A DNA stretch of 64,000 nt from Candidatus Desulfovibrio gallistercoris (GTDB taxonomy: Bacteria; Desulfobacterota; Desulfovibrionia; Desulfovibrionales; Desulfovibrionaceae): NCBI GenBank assembly GCA_019118745.1, contig DWYJ01000006.1, positions 1 to 64,000 on the forward strand, in the 5' to 3' direction. The number at the start of each line of letters is the position of its first letter. Within the stretch, counting starts at the first letter, position 1. The position numbers were made by a program, and so were the translations under genes. Positions 15,340-22,667 of this stretch are shown here, piece after piece. The notes below the pieces were generated by a model that ran no database searches, was not told the origin of the DNA, and worked only from the letters and a program-made list of their open reading frames with translations.

Positions 15340-15659
15340 AGCCGCTTCCGCGCCGCCGCGTCGTCGGCGTTTTTGGCCTTGCCCGCGTTGAAGCCCAGGG
15401 CGTTGACCACGGTGTAGAGCAGGCGGACGAGGGCAGGGGCATCCTCGGCCGGACGCGGCCAGAGGGCCGACACGGCCGCGCAGAGCGTGACCACCAGCGT
15501 GACCCAGCCCTCCCAGCTTGCGGGCAGCATGGTCAGCAGGCCGGACAGGGCCTCGCCCGCGGCCTCGGCCGTCGCGCCGTCCGCAAGCTCCTCGGCCGGC
15601 ACGGCGGCCGGGCAGCAGAGCAGACAGAGGCAGAGTACAGACAGATAGCGTTTTTTCAT
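15336..15659 (-). CDS. Holin-like phage membrane protein
   Basis: A 107-residue protein with an N-terminal signal-like segment (KKRYLSVLCLCLLCCPAAVPAE), a second hydrophobic segment (WEGWVTLVVTLCAAVSALWP) and a basic C-terminus (NAGKAKNADDAAARKRL). Its place right after the lysozyme gene and before the spanin-like pair suggests a holin or lysis membrane protein. I chose the ATG at 15657-15659 because GGGAGAG lies 6 bases upstream; a GTG two codons earlier overlaps the lysozyme stop. Confidence 0.6.
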   Translation of the reverse strand: MKKRYLSVLCLCLLCCPAAVPAEELADGATAEAAGEALSGLLTMLPASWEGWVTLVVTLCAAVSALWPRPAEDAPALVRLLYTVVNALGFNAGKAKNADDAAARKRL

Positions 15660-15661
15660 GG

Positions 15662-16285
15662 TCACTCTCCCAGCGGTTCGGCGGTGTGGGTGCGCGTCAG
15701 CCAGCCGTCTGTGAAACGGCGTTGCGAGGACTTGCCCGCCGCGATATTGATGTAGTGCGCGCCCTGCATGCAGTTGAGGGCATGGACAAGGGCCGCCTCG
15801 TTGGTGCGGGCACGCAGCAGCAGGGCCAGACCGTCCAGGGTGCGCGGGCCGATGGCCCCGTCCACCACCAGATCCGGGAACAGGGGCCGCTTGTGCGCTT
15901 TGTCCCAGTTAAAGGCGTTGATGACCCGTTGCAGCAGACGGCCCGCGCCGCCCTTGCCGAGGTTCACGGCCTGCTCGAAGATCTCATTGGCCAGGGCCTG
16001 CGGCAGCGAGCCCAGACCCAGCCGATCCCACCATTCCGTGCGGTACCAGTCCCGCACGGCGTTGCTCAGGTCGGGCAGCGCGGCCAGATGACGGGAAAAG
16101 GCGGCCGCGCCCTGTTGGAAGGACGGATGCGCCCGGGCCGCGTCGATGACCGCCCAGCCCGGCCAGGCCGGGAAGAAGTTACGGGCGATGCCGGCATAGG
16201 TCTCGCCGCCGCGATCCGCCGGGTCGTTGCACCAGCCGCCCTCGTACCGGGCCAGCGGCGCGTAGGCTGTGAGGAAATCGGCCAT
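15662..16285 (-). CDS. Phage endolysin, glycosyl hydrolase 108 family
   Basis: A 207-residue muramidase. The N-terminal catalytic part has the GH108 signature YEGGWCNDPADRGGETYAGI, with the catalytic Glu in YEGG. It is followed by the DWYRTEWWDRLGLG motif and by the peptidoglycan-binding-like PDLVVDGAIGPRTLDGL segment near residue 145. It cuts cell-wall glycan at lysis. It has no signal peptide, so it needs the holin. The start overlaps the capsid stop as TAATG with GGAGTGA upstream. Confidence 0.92.
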   Translation of the reverse strand: MADFLTAYAPLARYEGGWCNDPADRGGETYAGIARNFFPAWPGWAVIDAARAHPSFQQGAAAFSRHLAALPDLSNAVRDWYRTEWWDRLGLGSLPQALANEIFEQAVNLGKGGAGRLLQRVINAFNWDKAHKRPLFPDLVVDGAIGPRTLDGLALLLRARTNEAALVHALNCMQGAHYINIAAGKSSQRRFTDGWLTRTHTAEPLGE

Positions 16286-17229
16286 TATGCGGTCACTCCT
16301 GTCAGGACATAGCCCGCGCCGGGGAACTGGACGCATTCATCCGTGTTCTGGCGCACGCGGTAGATGGTGCTGCGGGTCTGTTCCTCGCGGTAGCTCTCGG
16401 TGGTGAGCTGGCCGGAGTCCTCTCTCCAGACGAATGTCCGGCCCAGGCAGGGCTCGCGCAGATCGCCGCCGCCGGAGCTGAGGCAGGCCAGCAGCACCCT
16501 GTCGCGCGGCCAGAGGGTATCGACCTTGAGCTTGCCGGAACCGGCATTGTAAAGGGCGTTGGCCACCAGGATGGTGGGCACGCCGAAATAGGCCTTGAGC
16601 TGTTCGATGGTCAGCTCGCCGCGCAGGGCATTGGGGCTCGTGTACTTCACCCGCTCCATGACCGCCTCGCACATGCTGACGTGACGCAGGATGTCCGCAT
16701 CCAGGATGAGCGCATTGGCCTGCAGGCCGACGGAAAAGCGGAAATGCTCCTTGGCCTTGTTGACGTCGGCCAGCGGGTCGGCATCGGCATAGCCGGACCA
16801 TGCGTGGCCCACCGCGCCGCTGGGCAGGGCGTCGTTGCCGATGGTGGCATCGACCACGCGCTTTTCCTGACTGCGCAGCACCATGAGGGTCGCGCGCTGC
16901 ACGGCCACGGTCTCGGCGTCGAAATAATGCTTGTAGAGCTGGGCTTCCGTATCATCCAGCGGTTCTTCCCAGCCGTGTTCGCGGCAGAAATACTCGGCGG
17001 ATTCGAAGTCGTAATCCCCGCGGGCATAGGCGGAACGCGGCGCGCGGGCGGTATCCTGCATCTCGAGCATGGCCCGGGCCGGGATGACCGGATATTCCGC
17101 GGACTGTCTGTCCGTCTCAAAGACCGGCAGCACCTGAAGGCCGATAAAGCCCTGACGGCTGGCGTCCAGAGAGAATTCGTAGGCCAGGACGCCCAGTTCG
17201 GGGCGAAACGTGCTTTGTGTCGTGGGCAT
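16285..17229 (-). CDS. Phage major capsid protein
   Basis: A 314-residue protein placed directly after the decoration-protein gene. The N-terminus (ELGVLAYEFSLDASRQGFIG) and the segments VLPVFETDRQSAEYPVIP, then RRYL-free LKAYFGVPTILVANALYNAG and TSTIYRV-like RSTIYRVRQNTDECVQ match the pattern of lambda-gpE-related capsid proteins in Mu/P2-type prophages (major capsid E family). Length is close to that family. It is coupled to the lysozyme gene by a one-base overlap, an unusual head-lysis order. Confidence 0.85.
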   Translation of the reverse strand: MPTTQSTFRPELGVLAYEFSLDASRQGFIGLQVLPVFETDRQSAEYPVIPARAMLEMQDTARAPRSAYARGDYDFESAEYFCREHGWEEPLDDTEAQLYKHYFDAETVAVQRATLMVLRSQEKRVVDATIGNDALPSGAVGHAWSGYADADPLADVNKAKEHFRFSVGLQANALILDADILRHVSMCEAVMERVKYTSPNALRGELTIEQLKAYFGVPTILVANALYNAGSGKLKVDTLWPRDRVLLACLSSGGGDLREPCLGRTFVWREDSGQLTTESYREEQTRSTIYRVRQNTDECVQFPGAGYVLTGVTA

Positions 17230-17241
17230 GTCTACCTCGCA

Positions 17242-17631
17242 TCAGGCTCCCGCCCCGGCGGGAGTAGCAGATGGTGTGCGGGAAAAAAGGGGAAGGACGC
17301 GCAGCGTTTCATCCTTGCTCGCGGCGGACAGGGCCATGCCCACGATGAGCGCGCCGCCGCTGTGGGCCGCCACCGCACCGTCCGCGGCGGGCATGAGCAG
17401 CGCGCCGGGCGTGATGCTGCCCGCGGCCCGGCACTCGAACGTGCCTTGCGCGTTCATCAGCCGCACGCTGACATGATCGCCCGCGGCGGCAGCGCCCAGC
17501 TCGGTAAAGCCCACGGGCGTGCCGTCAGCGCCGCAGACCTTCAGGCCGCCGCTTTCCAGCTTGACCAGACTGGCCCGGGCGATGGGCGCGGCGGCGATCA
17601 GGGTGATCCGGGAAGATTCGTGGTAAGGCAT
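17242..17631 (-). CDS. Capsid decoration protein (DUF2190-like)
   Basis: A 129-residue, beta-rich, Ala/Gly-rich protein. It has the pattern of capsid cement proteins of the DUF2190 type: AAAPIARASLVKLESGGLKV, then GFTELGAAAAGDHVSVRL and PGALLMPAADGAV, ending in a Ser/Pro/Ala tail. These trimers stabilise expanded capsids. It lies between the protease and the major capsid gene, the usual place, with its start touching the protease stop. Confidence 0.8.
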   Translation of the reverse strand: MPYHESSRITLIAAAPIARASLVKLESGGLKVCGADGTPVGFTELGAAAAGDHVSVRLMNAQGTFECRAAGSITPGALLMPAADGAVAAHSGGALIVGMALSAASKDETLRVLPLFSRTPSATPAGAGA

Positions 17632-18910
17632 CAGGCTTCCTCCTTCTGCATGGCGGCCAGCCAGGCGGCATGGGCTTTGGGGTGGCGTCTGGCCACCTCG
17701 GCCATCGCCTGTCCGCGGGTGGCGCCGGATCTTTCCATCTCGGCCCGCACCAGCGAGAGGAAATCGTTTTCGGCCGCGGGGCCCGACAGGCTGTCCAGAG
17801 GCCGGGCGGCAGCCTCGGCCAGCGTTTTCAGGGCCGCATCCCGGTACGGATCGTCGGATGCGCCTTGCGGTTTGAGCAGCGGTCGCAGGGCCGTAAGCTG
17901 CTCCGGCGTGATGCCGGAACGCACCACCGCCGTCAGGCGGTCGGCATCCGTTCCCAGCACGGCGTCGGCCAGCGCAAGCAGGCGGTCTCGTTCGTCGTCG
18001 GCCGCCTGCTTGCGCGCCGCTTCGATGGCGGCGGCCTGTCCCTGTTCCAGCTCGGCCCGCAGGGCACCCTCAAGTTCGGGATGCGCAGCCCGGAGTTCGG
18101 CAAGGTCCATAAAAGTTGACTCCTTGATGTGGTGGATGAAGGCTTCGCGGGAGCAGACCCGGTCGATGAGGCCGGCCTTGAGCGCCTCGCCCGCGATGAA
18201 TATCCTGCCGTCGGCCATGCCCAGCGCCTTTTCCCGGCTGACGCCCCGGCCACGCTCCACGGCGGACAGGAACAGCTCATAGACGGCGTCGATGCCCGAC
18301 TGGAGATAGGCCCGCATCTCGTCGCTCAGCGGTTCCACCGGATTGCCCGCGGCCTTGTAGTGTCCGGCGGTCAGCACGGTGCAGGTCACGCCGGATGTGT
18401 CCAGCGCGCGCGAGATCTCCCGGGCAGGCTGACGACGCCGATGCTGCCCACCTGCGCCGTGGCCGGGGCCGCGATCTCCCGCGCTCCGGCGGATAGCCAG
18501 TAGGCCGCCGAGGCCATGAGACCGTCGGCAAAGGCGTAGAGCGGACGCGCCGCCGCGGCGTGTTGCACGGCTTCGGCCAGCTCCTCGATGCCGTCCACCG
18601 TGCCGCCGGGGGAGTCCACATCCAGCAGGATGGCCCGCACGGCGGGGTCCGCGGCGGCCGCGCCCAGGGCGGCGGCCAGACGGCGCATGGAGTCCAGCAG
18701 GCGCAGGCTGCCGAGGTGCAGGCCCTCCTTGCTCAGGGGGCCCCGCACGGAAACGATGGCCAGCCCGTCCCGCAGGGCATAGGGGGCCGGCTCCTCGCCG
18801 GGGTCGGTCCTGGGCGCGGACGGCCCGGCGGGATGACGGCGCAGGGCGTCGGCAAGGGCGGTGAGGGCATCGGGCTGCATGGCCCAGAGCGCGGGCAGGA
18901 CAAGCGTCAT
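17631..18910 (-). pseudogene. Prohead protease, S49 (SppA/protein C-like), split by a one-base frameshift
   Basis: The N-terminal part (from 18910) reads LAIVSVRGPLSKEG, LLDVDSPGGTVDG and DGLMASAAYWLSAGA, with the nucleophile Ser in the last motif. After AQVGSIGVVSL the frame goes wrong and stops at 18386. The continuation is intact in the -1 frame from about 18424: REISRALDTSG, then LTAGHYKAAGNP with the expected catalytic Lys, then a helical C-terminal region to 17631. Adding one base at the CCCGGG (18419-18424) restores the family motif. The dyad is thus split. It could be a real lesion, an assembly error or, less likely, recoding: no slippery heptamer is present. The start overlaps the portal stop (ATGA). 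Confidence 0.8.
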
Positions 18911-20556
18911 GCGGCGGGATCCTCCGTGGTCGCGGGCGTCTCCGGAGAGGCGTCCCCGGTATCGTCGTCACCCCCCGTGCGCGTGCCGGGGGCGTCAGGG
19001 GCAACAGGGGCGGACGGCCCCGGCACGAGGCCGAGGTCGCGCAGCAGGCGTTCCTCGCGCTGGCGCTGGCGGGCGAGGGTCGGGAAATCGAGGCCGCGGG
19101 CGTAGCAGATGCCGGTACGGGTCTCGGTCAGGCTGGCCAGGGCAAGGTCGTCGGCTTGCCGTTCCTTGACCGGGTCCACCTGTCCGCGCGGCGGGCGCGT
19201 CCAGATGCAGCGGCCCCAGGCGCGCATGACGGCGGGCGATCTCCAGAAGGACGGCGCGCCCGCGGGCACGCGCAGCAGGCCGCGCAGCCAGGCTTCCTCC
19301 ATGACCATCAGCCAGTTGGGCCGCAGGTAGCAGCGCACCATCCAGTCCTGATAGAGGGTGTGGAGCTTCCAGACCTCCAGCAGGGCCGCGCGGGCGCTGC
19401 TGTAGTTGGTGCGGGAAAAATCCTTGGCCACCATCTCGTAAGGCTGGCCGGTGGAGGCCGCCGCCGCGCGCAGGATGCGCTCGTAAAAGGCGTCGAAGGT
19501 CGGGCCGGGGCGGTTGCTGGCGATGATGTGCGGCTTGTGGCCGGGCTGCCCCACGGTCATGGTGCCGGGCTGCAGGGGCAGGTAGGCCGATGCGGCCCCC
19601 TGCGGGCTGCCGTCAAAGCTTGCCGCCCCGGCCATCACGTCGGCCGGAGCTTCGAGGAAGACGGTGAAAGACGCCGCGATCATGGCGCCCACCAGCTCGT
19701 AATCCACATAGTCGGCCAGATCGCGGAACTGTTTCATGGCCGGGGAAAGAATGGACACGCCGCGGTCCTGTTCCGGCATGAGGGCATGGAAGCAGTGGAA
19801 ACAGGCCCAGCGATGGCCCACCTTGCGCGGGATGAGCCGGAAATGCGAGGCGTCCAGCGATTCCAGCGGGAAGCCGGGGCGGGGATCGGCGATCCAGTAG
19901 GCGGACGGCTCGCCGCAGGGCCCGGGCACCACGCCGTTGCGGACGCCGCCGGCATGGGGGATGTCCACGGGGGTGCGCAGGCGGGCGGGATGCAGGGCCT
20001 GGAGGGCGTGCCCGAAGACCCTGCCGGGCTCGTCCCGCCAGACCGGCAGATGCAGCAGCTCACCGGTGACGAAGAGGGAGCGGGCCGCCAGATACTGCAG
20101 GTCCTCGAAGCAGCCGCGGCCCGTGGCGTCGGCCTCCTCGCACCAGAGCCGCCAGGCGGTCTCCATGCTCTCGGCAAAGGCCTCGGCCTGATCCTCGCTG
20201 ATGCCCAGCGCCACATGGTCGGGGTAGCTCTGGGGCTGCATGCCCGTGCCCACCACGTTGAGCGCCAGGGCGTCCACGGCCCCGGCGGCGTGGCCGTCGT
20301 TGGCCGCCAGCGATTCCGCCCGCCGCATGGTGGTATCGTAGGCGCGGTCCTCGCTGAGCTGCTCCCGCTCGCGCCGGGGCCGCCAGTTTGCCAGCGTGCC
20401 GTCATGGCCGCCGCTCTGCCGCCGTACGCCGGGCACATGCCCGGAGGCCGCCGCCATGCCCAGACGGGCCCGCATGCGGCGTGCCCCGGCCACGGGGTCG
20501 AGCCAGCTCACCAGCCTGTCAGGCAGGCTCATGCGGATGCGGGGCAGGGGGGGCAT
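18907..20556 (-). CDS. Phage portal protein, lambda family
   Basis: A 549-residue portal, the dodecameric DNA gate at the capsid vertex. Family features are YDTTMRRAESLAANDGHAAG near residue 75, VVGTGMQPQ, the WCEEADATGRGCFEDLQYLA segment, and GVSILSPAMKQFRDLADYVD. The C-terminal about 40 residues are Pro/Asp/Thr-rich and disordered. The start at 20556 has GGGAGGT 9 bases upstream; an internal ATG eight codons later is possible. Confidence 0.94.
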   Translation of the reverse strand: MPPLPRIRMSLPDRLVSWLDPVAGARRMRARLGMAAASGHVPGVRRQSGGHDGTLANWRPRREREQLSEDRAYDTTMRRAESLAANDGHAAGAVDALALNVVGTGMQPQSYPDHVALGISEDQAEAFAESMETAWRLWCEEADATGRGCFEDLQYLAARSLFVTGELLHLPVWRDEPGRVFGHALQALHPARLRTPVDIPHAGGVRNGVVPGPCGEPSAYWIADPRPGFPLESLDASHFRLIPRKVGHRWACFHCFHALMPEQDRGVSILSPAMKQFRDLADYVDYELVGAMIAASFTVFLEAPADVMAGAASFDGSPQGAASAYLPLQPGTMTVGQPGHKPHIIASNRPGPTFDAFYERILRAAAASTGQPYEMVAKDFSRTNYSSARAALLEVWKLHTLYQDWMVRCYLRPNWLMVMEEAWLRGLLRVPAGAPSFWRSPAVMRAWGRCIWTRPPRGQVDPVKERQADDLALASLTETRTGICYARGLDFPTLARQRQREERLLRDLGLVPGPSAPVAPDAPGTRTGGDDDTGDASPETPATTEDPAA

Positions 20557-20559
20557 CTC

Positions 20560-20802
20560 TCAGCACCTCCCGCCCCGGCCGGGCAGCAGGGGGACAAGGC
20601 GAGGCAGGCCCAGACCGGACTGCGCGTCCTCACGCGCGGGCTGGGCATCGAGCCATTCCAGCGTCTTGCGGATCTCCGACAGGTCGGCCCGGCGCAGGCG
20701 GCGCGAGCCGATGGTGTATTCCTGCCCCTGGGAGACCCGGGCCAGCGCTTCGCTCCAGAGGGCGATCTGGCGTGTTTTTTCTTCGCGGCTGAAAATGGCC
20801 AT
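20560..20802 (-). CDS. gpW / DUF6148-like head protein
   Basis: An 80-residue protein: REEKTRQIALWSEALARVSQ helix, then QEYTIGSRRLRRADLSEIRK, a hairpin-helix layout known from lambda gpW and the related DUF6148 family, which fills the portal-tail junction. It lies 3 bp upstream of the portal gene, where this family is usual. The last residues (LPGRGGRC) are low complexity. Confidence 0.8.
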   Translation of the reverse strand: MAIFSREEKTRQIALWSEALARVSQGQEYTIGSRRLRRADLSEIRKTLEWLDAQPAREDAQSGLGLPRLVPLLPGRGGRC

Positions 20803-20986
20803 TTTTTCCCCTTTCGTGCCTCTGCGTGCAAGCAGGAGCCTTTTTCGGGCATGTACACGATTCGATGGGGAACGTCGTCCACAATGGATAATATGGCGAG
20901 AATGGAGACACTTTTTTCAGCCCGGCGATCCGCGCGTCGGGCCGCGCGGGACAAGGCTTTGCGGGGGATGGCGGGAGGAAGGGGAA

Positions 20987-21017
20987 CAGGGTGCGGAAAA
21001 ATTTTTTCCGCACCCTG
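20987..21017. repeat. Perfect 31-bp palindrome in the head-operon gap
   Basis: Fifteen-base arms CAGGGTGCGGAAAAA and its reverse complement surround a single T. There is no T-run after it, so it is not a normal terminator. It lies in the 263-bp gap (20803-21065) between the gpW-like gene and the small unknown genes. I see no gene in that gap. Confidence 0.75.
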
Positions 21018-21065
21018 CCGGGAACGGCCTTGCGGCGAAACGGCAAGGCCTTGTTTTACGAGGGG

Positions 21066-21293
21066 TCACATGGTCCAGCGCGGGGCTTGCAGCTCAACGT
21101 CCGGGGCCTGCCGCCGCACCTCTTCGATGAGGGCGGCCAGCTTGCGGTGCAGGTCCTCGATGAGGGCCCAGACAAGCCGGCTCTGGGCGGGACGTCCGGC
21201 CGTGCCGAGCAGCTCGGCGTAGGCCATGAAGGGGCGCAGCAGGTCGGCCAGCAGGTCGGCGGTCGCCTCCGGGGAGACGGGCTGTTCAGACAT
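21066..21293 (-). CDS. Small unknown helical protein 3 of the accessory island
   Basis: A 75-residue protein starting MSEQPVSPEATADLLADLLR and ending in a charged helix (WALIEDLHRKLAALIEEVRR). No family recognised. It overlaps the preceding small gene by 8 bp and is the last of three coupled small genes. Two of the three look like short helical bundles, which would suit small interaction or regulatory proteins; this is inference. Confidence 0.65.
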   Translation of the reverse strand: MSEQPVSPEATADLLADLLRPFMAYAELLGTAGRPAQSRLVWALIEDLHRKLAALIEEVRRQAPDVELQAPRWTM

Positions 21294-21495
21294 GGCGCAC
21301 CTCCCGTGCCGCCGCGCGGTCGCGCAGCATCCGGGCCTGCATCTGGTGGAAGACGGAGCCGATGAGTAGGGCCTCCCGCTCGGGATCTTCCGCGCAGGTG
21401 CGCCGGATATGACGGATGGCGGCCATGTGGGGATCGGCCGCACGCCAGTGGGTCCAGACGGGATAGCAGACGGGGGCGGGGCGGCGCTCAGGCAT
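21286..21495 (-). CDS. Small unknown protein 2 of the accessory island
   Basis: A 69-residue protein: MPERRPAPVCYPVWTHWRAA at the start, then a basic helical region (HMAAIRHIRRTCAED) and a long C-terminal helix with QMQARMLRDRAAAREV. No family recognised. It overlaps both neighbours by 8 bp. The positive charge and Trp/His-rich start could suit nucleic-acid binding, but nothing specific is visible. Confidence 0.6.
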   Translation of the reverse strand: MPERRPAPVCYPVWTHWRAADPHMAAIRHIRRTCAEDPEREALLIGSVFHQMQARMLRDRAAAREVRHV

Positions 21496-21712
21496 GGGCC
21501 ACCTCCGGCGCGGGCTGGAGGCGGCAGTGGGCACGCAGGCGGGCCAGCTGCGCATCGAGCGTGGCCGCGCATTCCAGCAGCAGGGCGGCAATGGCTTCGG
21601 GATAGGCGGTGGCGTCGCCCTCCACAGCCTCGGCCAGCAGGCGCAGGCGGTCGGGCAGGGGGGAGATGCTGGTCTCCAGTTCCAGCAGCGGGGACAGGGA
21701 CAGGTCAAACAT
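21488..21712 (-). CDS. Small unknown protein 1 of the accessory island
   Basis: A 74-residue, mainly helical protein (MFDLSLSPLLELETSISPL start, then LRLLAEAVEGDATAYPEAIA and a Leu/Ala-rich helix). No family recognised. It is the first gene after the structured leader at 21713-21946. Its ribosome-binding site (ACGAGGTG) forms part of a 15-bp sequence repeated at the beginning of the leader. Confidence 0.65.
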   Translation of the reverse strand: MFDLSLSPLLELETSISPLPDRLRLLAEAVEGDATAYPEAIAALLLECAATLDAQLARLRAHCRLQPAPEVAHA

Positions 21713-21718
21713 AAGGCA

Positions 21719-21733
21719 CCTCGTGAGTTGGGA
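21719..21733. repeat. 15-bp direct repeat, proximal copy (overlaps a ribosome-binding site)
   Basis: Reads CCTCGTGAGTTGGGA on the plus strand and is repeated exactly at 21898-21912. On the minus strand it contains the ACGAGG ribosome-binding site of the gene at 21488-21712. The core CTCGTGAG is complementary to CTCACGAG (21769-21776) in the hairpin between the two copies. Confidence 0.8.
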
Positions 21734-21737
21734 TTTG

Positions 21738-21814
21738 AAAATAAAAAAGGCGGCATGACGCTCCCCAGCTCACGAGCTGCCGGGGCCTCGCGGACTCCCG
21801 GACGTCATGCCGCC
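21738..21814 (-). terminator. Branched terminator/attenuator upstream of the small-gene operon
   Basis: A 12-bp outer stem (GGCGGCATGACG and its exact complement, 21749-21760 and 21803-21814) encloses two smaller hairpins, one with CAGCTCGTGAGCTG. On the minus strand it is followed by TTTTTTATTTT, so it should terminate transcription just before the small-gene operon. It looks like a three-way junction and not a simple stem. Confidence 0.75.
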
Positions 21815-21897
21815 GAAATCTGCCAAGGGCAGCTGGCTGCAAAATTATTTGTATCTGCATGACCGTGCCTTGGGAGCAACGGCAGGCGGCAGACTCG

Positions 21898-21912
21898 CCT
21901 CGTGAGTTGGGA
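21898..21912. repeat. 15-bp direct repeat, distal copy
   Basis: Exact copy of 21719-21733, placed near the 5' end of the presumed leader RNA. A TTGACA (minus strand, 21946-21941) about 30 bp further upstream could be its -35 box, but no convincing -10 is visible. Confidence 0.75.
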
Positions 21913-21975
21913 ACGACAGCTTGCTAAAAAGCCGTGAGCGTGTCAAGGAAAGAAAAAGCCTGAAAGGAGCGGCGA

Positions 21976-22593
21976 ATGAAGGGTGAACATTTTTCGGAAA
22001 ATCAGCAGCGCATAGAAGATCGCGGCATTTCGGAGCTCATCGGCATTGCGCGCGGCCTTGTGGCTGACGGTGTGGTCAATGAGCAGGAGGCAGGTTTTCT
22101 TGTCCAGTGGCTCAGGGAAAACAGTCATCTTACCTGCTGGCCGTTCGACGTGCTGAACAGGCGCATCGTGACCATGCTGGAGGACGGCGTCATTGACGCC
22201 GGGGAACGGGAGGAACTGTGCTCCGTGCTCAAGAGCCTGATCGGGGAAAAGCCGGTAGCGGAAAACATCGCCAGCTTTGCCAGCACCCTGCCCCTGACGC
22301 AGCCGGTGCCGCCCATCATTTTCGAGGGCCGCACGTTCTGCTTTACCGGCAAGTTCGCCTTTGGCCAGCGCAAGGACTGCGAGGCCGCCGTGGCTCGGCT
22401 GGGCGGGGAGCCGCAGAGTAAGGTCACCACCCGGCTGGACTACCTGGTCATCGGCTTTCTGGGCAATGAGGACTGGATGCACTCCTCCTTCGGCCGCAAG
22501 ATCCAGCAGGCGCTGGATTTCAATGCGAAGGGACGCGGCATCAGTATCGTTTCTGAGGACGCTTGGGCGCAGGCCCTGTGCGCGGCGGAATAG
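21976..22593 (+). CDS. BRCT-domain protein (cargo gene, opposite strand)
   Basis: A 205-residue protein. The N-terminal about 110 residues are helical (ARGLVADGVVNEQEAGFLVQ, EDGVIDAGEREEL), resembling a tellurite-resistance/TerB-like or EF-hand-like bundle. The C-terminal part is a BRCT domain of the NAD-dependent DNA ligase type: IIFEGRTFCFTGKFAFGQRK, then VARLGGEPQSKVTTRLDYLV and a final ISIVSEDAW. BRCT domains bind DNA ends or phosphoproteins. It has a good AAAGGAG site and runs against the phage late genes, so it has its own promoter, typical of cargo. The GC content matches the phage. Confidence 0.88.
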   Translation: MKGEHFSENQQRIEDRGISELIGIARGLVADGVVNEQEAGFLVQWLRENSHLTCWPFDVLNRRIVTMLEDGVIDAGEREELCSVLKSLIGEKPVAENIASFASTLPLTQPVPPIIFEGRTFCFTGKFAFGQRKDCEAAVARLGGEPQSKVTTRLDYLVIGFLGNEDWMHSSFGRKIQQALDFNAKGRGISIVSEDAWAQALCAAE

Positions 22594-22667
22594 GGAAAAG
22601 CAAAGTGATGGATATCTTACCTGACCGTATTGGGTAACCATCGACCGTTACTCTAAGAGGAAATAAA

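Noticed and set aside
20987..21017. Palindrome considered as a cos site
   Set aside because: The terminase genes are 5-7 kb away and cos sites usually lie before the small terminase gene; nothing else here looks like a packaging signal.
21724..21874. Short minus-strand frame through the leader (starts MQIQIIL)
   Set aside because: It reads straight through the terminator stem and has only a weak ribosome-binding site; the RNA structure explains the region better.
21713..21946. Structured region considered as a retron or diversity-generating element RNA
   Set aside because: There is no reverse transcriptase, no template/variable repeat pair and no msr/msd-like branching G arrangement in the vicinity.
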